DNA of 64,000 nt from Microplitis mediator (Eukaryota; Arthropoda; Insecta; Hymenoptera; Braconidae). Below, in pieces: positions 59,830-64,000 of the stretch. The position numbers were made by a program, and so were the translations under genes. Positions within the stretch are counted from its first letter, which is position 1; the number at the start of each line of letters is the position of its first letter. The DNA is taken from contig NC_079970.1 of NCBI RefSeq assembly GCF_029852145.1, forward strand, positions 1,426,001-1,490,000, written 5' to 3'. The notes beneath the pieces were generated by a model that was not told the origin of the DNA, did not search any database, and was given only the letters and a program-made list of their open reading frames with translations.

Positions 59830-61034
59830 TGTTGATTCAGCTTTAAAAGGACTCGTTACAATCAATACATCACACAAATCACAATCACCACATTATTTAT
59901 TTCTGAAAATAAATTATCGTCTTTACTTTTTTTTTTTTTTTTCCCACGAAAAAGTTTTACTCAAGCATTTGAATTCATCAAACTTTCAATTAATTTATAT
60001 AAGAAAAAAAAAAGTATGTATATATATGCAAAATAGAGCGAGCTCTCAAAGGAGTAATGACTTTGTAATGAAAATATAAACTCAAAGGCTTATTTATAAT
60101 CCCATTTGTGCTTTAAAATAATAAGTATGATAACAAACTCTGTTCTAAATATACATTTAATATTTATAAAGTAATTTTGTTTCTTTAAAAATTTATTTAC
60201 TTCTCACTGTGAAAAAAATCCAAAGAGCGAAATTTGAAAATTAACAATATGAGATTTAGTTTTTACGTCAACTTATAGTACAATGTAAGAATAAAGTCCA
60301 ATAGTGTGAGCCTACATGCGAATCCAAGTTTAGAACTGTCACTGAGATGTTGATAATGGCCTCGTGCCACGAGACACGACAATTTATTTGTATATTTATA
60401 TACATATATATCGCGAACACATACATTCTTATACATATATATTTGAAATCCATTTATCTTATCTATGGATAATATATATATAGCTGGTTGTTGTTTGCTA
60501 TCTTTAATTGTTTAGTAATCAGTAATTATACTTGAGCAAATAAATTATAATTGCGTTGTGGAGAATATACTCTCGAATATATATAAATTTAATGTATCAA
60601 AATCCCCGGTATTCATTATTTTATTTAAGCTTTTATGTTAACGACTTCGATCGGGATGTAGGTCGCTCAAATAGGGGCAGTTTGACAAAGGTCAGCTTTC
60701 CAAGTAACTTTGAATGTTATGTGAGTATAAACTGCTGGCGAAATTAAGAGTACGAGGCCGACATTGTCGTTCTGATAGACTGTCAACAAAATCGGTGTAA
60801 GTCCTCGCTATCCCGGTGTTCAATTTAAATCCGAAGACGGTCGTAAAATTTTTCCCGGTGTCAAAAAAAAGTAGTTTTATTCATTTTATGAAAAAATCCA
60901 AAGAACATTTTATGCAATCACGTGTTAATGAAAATTAATAAATTTTTGTGATCAAAGTCTCTTTGTAAACTTAATCAGCGAGAAAAATAAAGTAAAATTA
61001 TCAATGATTAATTTATCATTTTCAAATCAGCTAC
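59830..61034. other. Noncoding region upstream of the long dunce first exon
   Basis: AT-rich; it probably contains the 5' leader and perhaps a promoter of the long form on the minus strand. TA-rich runs lie near 60390-60450 and 60470-60480. I see no coding exon in either direction. Confidence 0.4.
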
Positions 61035-62369
61035 CCCGAGTCAAAAAACGAATTCGGATTTACGTCTCAAAGTTCTAAATGAAGTTTTTGAGGATCAATT
61101 TAGAATTTACAGATTGACAACAGTATGGAAAGTTATCGTAGTTTAGTCCTCAAAGTAATAGTTGCGACCAATTTTACCACTGAGGACTAAACTGGAATAA
61201 CATAATCTGGGTTAGAACTTCAAGCGCTTTGATGTTCGACATCGGTCAAAATACTGTACTTTTTTATTTTGAAAAAGATCCCAGGCGCGAAGAAGTGCGA
61301 TATTCTGTCATTGAAAGAAATGGAAATCTCTCATGGGATCAACATATCACAACTTGCAAAATAATGCTATCAATCTGAGTCATTCATCCGGTCTTTCGGC
61401 CATTTCTATAATATAAAAATTAAACTGTTTCAAGCGAAAAAAAGCTTTGAATATGATGATTCCTGAAGGAAAGATCCGAATCTGTGTGTTTTATCTTTCA
61501 TTTTTCTTAATAAACCACAGGCAATTATTTTTTAATGTATAGAAATTTAATTTTTTTAAATTGGATCGTTAAAATAAAATATTTCATTATTATGATAGGT
61601 TTTTTTAGGGTCATTATAACATTGGACCCATTCAGATTATTCGATCTCAATTAATTTTTTGGTTATAAATATAACAATAGAGCGGCTGGTTTTCAATAGA
61701 ACCAATATTTTATTAATTATAATTAATTATATATACGTAAATTTCATCAAACACTTCGTACTTGCTAATTTTTCAAAACACGTAACGATTGTCCACGTAA
61801 GAATTATATTTATATATTTAAATTCAAATATTATTGCTAAACGCACACTTTATTAAATGTGATGTATAAAACATGCTTAATAAAATGTTCCCAAAATGCT
61901 GACCATTCAAAAAGTCACTTGTAACTCTGTATAACAGATTAGTTATGGTACCAGAATCGCTTGCAAGTTTGGAATATAACACTTCTAAATTAAGTTTCTT
62001 ACCAGGGACACTACAAATGGTAGGCGCCATCTAGTGGTGAGCACCGAACTACTCCCATTGCCGTTGCTAATACCGACAATTCCTCCTTTCTCTATGTAAC
62101 ATAATCTGGATTAGAGCCTCAAAGTACTCAAAACGTACAGGAATAATTTTATCCACATTTGAACCTCAAAAGTCTCATTCGACGTATTTTCTCCCCTCCC
62201 TTTTTCTATCTAAAATTTTTCAAAGTCCGAAGTATAACTTTTCCTTCGTTGAGGATTTGAAGGTCTTGATTTTGAGTACTAAAGTAGAGTTACTTTCTGG
62301 GCGGCAAATGAAACATCAAAGGAATTGAGGCTTTTGAGAACGAAACTAGAATTCGCGTTTTGACTCGGG
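61035..62369. mobile_element. Possible foldback element with CCCGAGTCAAAA ends
   Basis: CCCGAGTCAAAAAACGAATT at the left and GAATTCGCGTTTTGACTCGG at the right are inverted. Subterminal regions share CCTCAAAG and TTGAGG words, and AACATAATCTGG(G/A)TTAGA occurs in direct orientation at 61199 and 62099, so two related elements could be juxtaposed. No transposase frame. Confidence 0.5.
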
Positions 62370-63881
62370 ACCTCATGAAAAACATCAGAGTTATAATGAA
62401 AATAATTGTGATACTTTTCTTAATTTTTTAAATCGATAAGTGATCAAAAATTTCGCAATTTGTTAAATTTAATATAAGTTCCTCATTTTATAGGCAATAA
62501 AATTGATTGTGTCTCAATTAACGATAATTTCGTAATTTTAACGAAATGTTATTATTTGTTTCTGTTTTGGCGATTTTAAAACATTTATACTCCGCCCTAG
62601 TCCTTCGATCAGAGTTAATTTACTCTTTATGTCCACCGTTTGAACACCGATTGGATAACACCGCTTTTTTTACAGTGTGTACTTAATTAAAAAGCAAATT
62701 AATCGGCCATTGGGAATCCGATTTAAAACTAAGAATTACCGGGATAATTTTTATGTGCTCATGGCAATGAGATCGGGTTTTATTTATTTTTCGAGCAGAG
62801 TTAAATTTTATCGGTCGCTTAGGTTGAGGTTTTATTGAACCAAGAGACAGCTGAGGAATATCCTGAATGAGATTAACCTTGTTTACGAGCAGGTAAGACG
62901 GATGGCCGCGGCATTTCCGTTGCGGCTTCACTCGAATTTAAACTCAATAAAAAGAGTTAAATATTGAAACTGTCCTTTGAGAGCCGGGAAAATTCAAACT
63001 TTTTTTTTATGAATAAACTTCTCTCTGCAAGTTTTAAATATTTTTAATACGAGGTTTTATTATTTTATAAAGTAGTTTTCTTTGTCTCGGATGTCATGTC
63101 GAATGTATTGTTTTAAATATAATCCTCTGGGATTTTACGTTGTTCTAAAGTATAAATATAGTGATAAAAATATTTTTAGCTGAAAGTGCCGCGTACTAAT
63201 AAAAACAGTGTTTTTGCTTGAGTAAAAAATATCAAAGGACATTTATAAAGTTTGTTTCCATTAAAAGGGTGCATGGAAAAAATTTCAACCCTTTTAAATT
63301 GATAATGGATGTAACTCAATAGAAACTGTCGATAAAAGCTAAAAGGGATACTCCGGTAATTAAATTATTTAAATCATAATTGAAAGTTAAAAAGTTTATA
63401 TTAATTACGACTTATGATAAATTTAAGAAATTAATTTCATTTGACGGCGGGAATTAAATTTGAATATTATTGAAATTCAAGTTTAGTTTAATAATTAAAT
63501 TTCTTCGTCGCGCGCCCTTTCAAAGTTCGAAATAAAAACTTTTTTAATGAGCGTATTTATTTTTAGCCTTCCGCAGGGATAACTAATATCTCTTATCTGT
63601 AAAATAGCAAGATGTATGTAAAGGGTCTATATATATACGACAAGTAGAAACTAAACGTCAAGAGTATTTTAAAGTTATCATAAATTTCATACAACAAACT
63701 TGTTATCCGAACATAAATATCCGTTTTCTGGTTCAAGAACTTGGTTCAACTTTTTTATAAACTCTACTTCTCTGAAAAATTTACGTCTACAAACCGAGTT
63801 TTTAAGTTTTTTCGAGTTAAAAATTAAATTTTAAATTTTATTCGACTTTGCAATTAAGAAAATTTTTTAAACAATTTTATA
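62370..63881. other. AT-rich noncoding DNA
   Basis: An isolated MITE-like end (CCGCTTTTTTTACAGTGTG) lies near 62662-62680. An open frame at 62683-62931 on the minus strand has no similarity I can recognise. Nothing else stands out. Confidence 0.4.
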
Positions 63882-64000
63882 CACTGTAAAAAGAGCGGTG
63901 TTAAAAATGGACTTATTTTAACTCCGCCCGGTGTTAAAATAAAATTACACCGGTGTAGGAGGAGTAATTCACCGGTGTTAAAAATACCGGTTTTAAATCA
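63882..64000. mobile_element. Second copy of the CACTGTAAAA / GGTGTTAAAAT MITE, cut by the window end
   Basis: CACTGTAAAAAGAGCGGTGT preceded by TA, then ATGGACTTATTTTAACTCCG, CCCGGTGTTAAAAT and CACCGGTGTTAAAAATACCG match the left end of the 6233-7037 element. Its tandem array, if any, would lie past the edge. Confidence 0.7.

Noticed and set aside
58891..59877. Start of the dunce first exon at 59877
   Set aside because: That codon is TTG. The first ATG in frame is 59829, in a good context (ACAATGG).

Overview
The window is eukaryotic nuclear DNA. It is very AT-rich, its genes are split by GT-AG introns, and it is dense in small inverted-repeat DNA transposons (MITEs). The recognisable proteins (Dunce/PDE4, RpL10Ab, Ebp2, an SMB-TSP1 secreted protein) are animal, and the Dunce sequence is insect-like. 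A hymenopteran, perhaps a parasitoid wasp, fits the base composition and MITE load, but that is inference.

Layout. (1) About 1-16.8 kb, minus strand: the 5' part of a secreted somatomedin-B/thrombospondin-1 protein. Its two visible coding exons are 15.9 kb apart, and the gene runs off the left edge. The giant intron holds many MITEs and, on the opposite strand, a small two-exon gene with an H2B-like histone-fold signature (1824-2250). (2) 18.2-21.0 kb, minus: a complete four-exon ribosomal protein L10a gene. (3) 21.0-21.4 kb: a 334-bp head-to-head spacer (probable bidirectional promoter) between RpL10Ab and a first copy of the nucleolar rRNA-processing gene Ebp2. (4) 21.4-32.3 kb: a tandem duplication of promoter plus Ebp2. 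Copy 1 keeps the RpL10Ab-linked promoter but is cut short in its last exon by a hAT transposon fragment. Copy 2 is intact (323 aa), but its promoter copy has been broken up by insertions. The most striking is a 4.4-kb hAT-like non-autonomous element (25997-30404) with about 250-bp terminal inverted repeats, an 8-bp target duplication, and an interior that is mostly a near-perfect array of 93 copies of a 39-bp unit. The matching uninterrupted site survives upstream of copy 1. (5) 36.3-59.8 kb, minus: the cAMP-specific phosphodiesterase gene dunce (PDE4). Eleven coding exons join in frame into a 947-aa long form with UCR1, UCR2 and the catalytic domain. Two further first-exon candidates and two in-frame microexons have splice phases that fit. 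(6) 59.8-64 kb: noncoding sequence upstream of the long first exon, with foldback elements.

RpL10Ab and Ebp2 both serve 60S ribosome production, so a shared promoter makes sense; the duplication and insertions have separated the intact Ebp2 from it. dunce lowers cAMP, and its several possible starts would give long, PKA-site and short forms, as in other PDE4 genes. Exon joins were worked out by hand from splice signals, phase and protein similarity. No search or transcript data were available.
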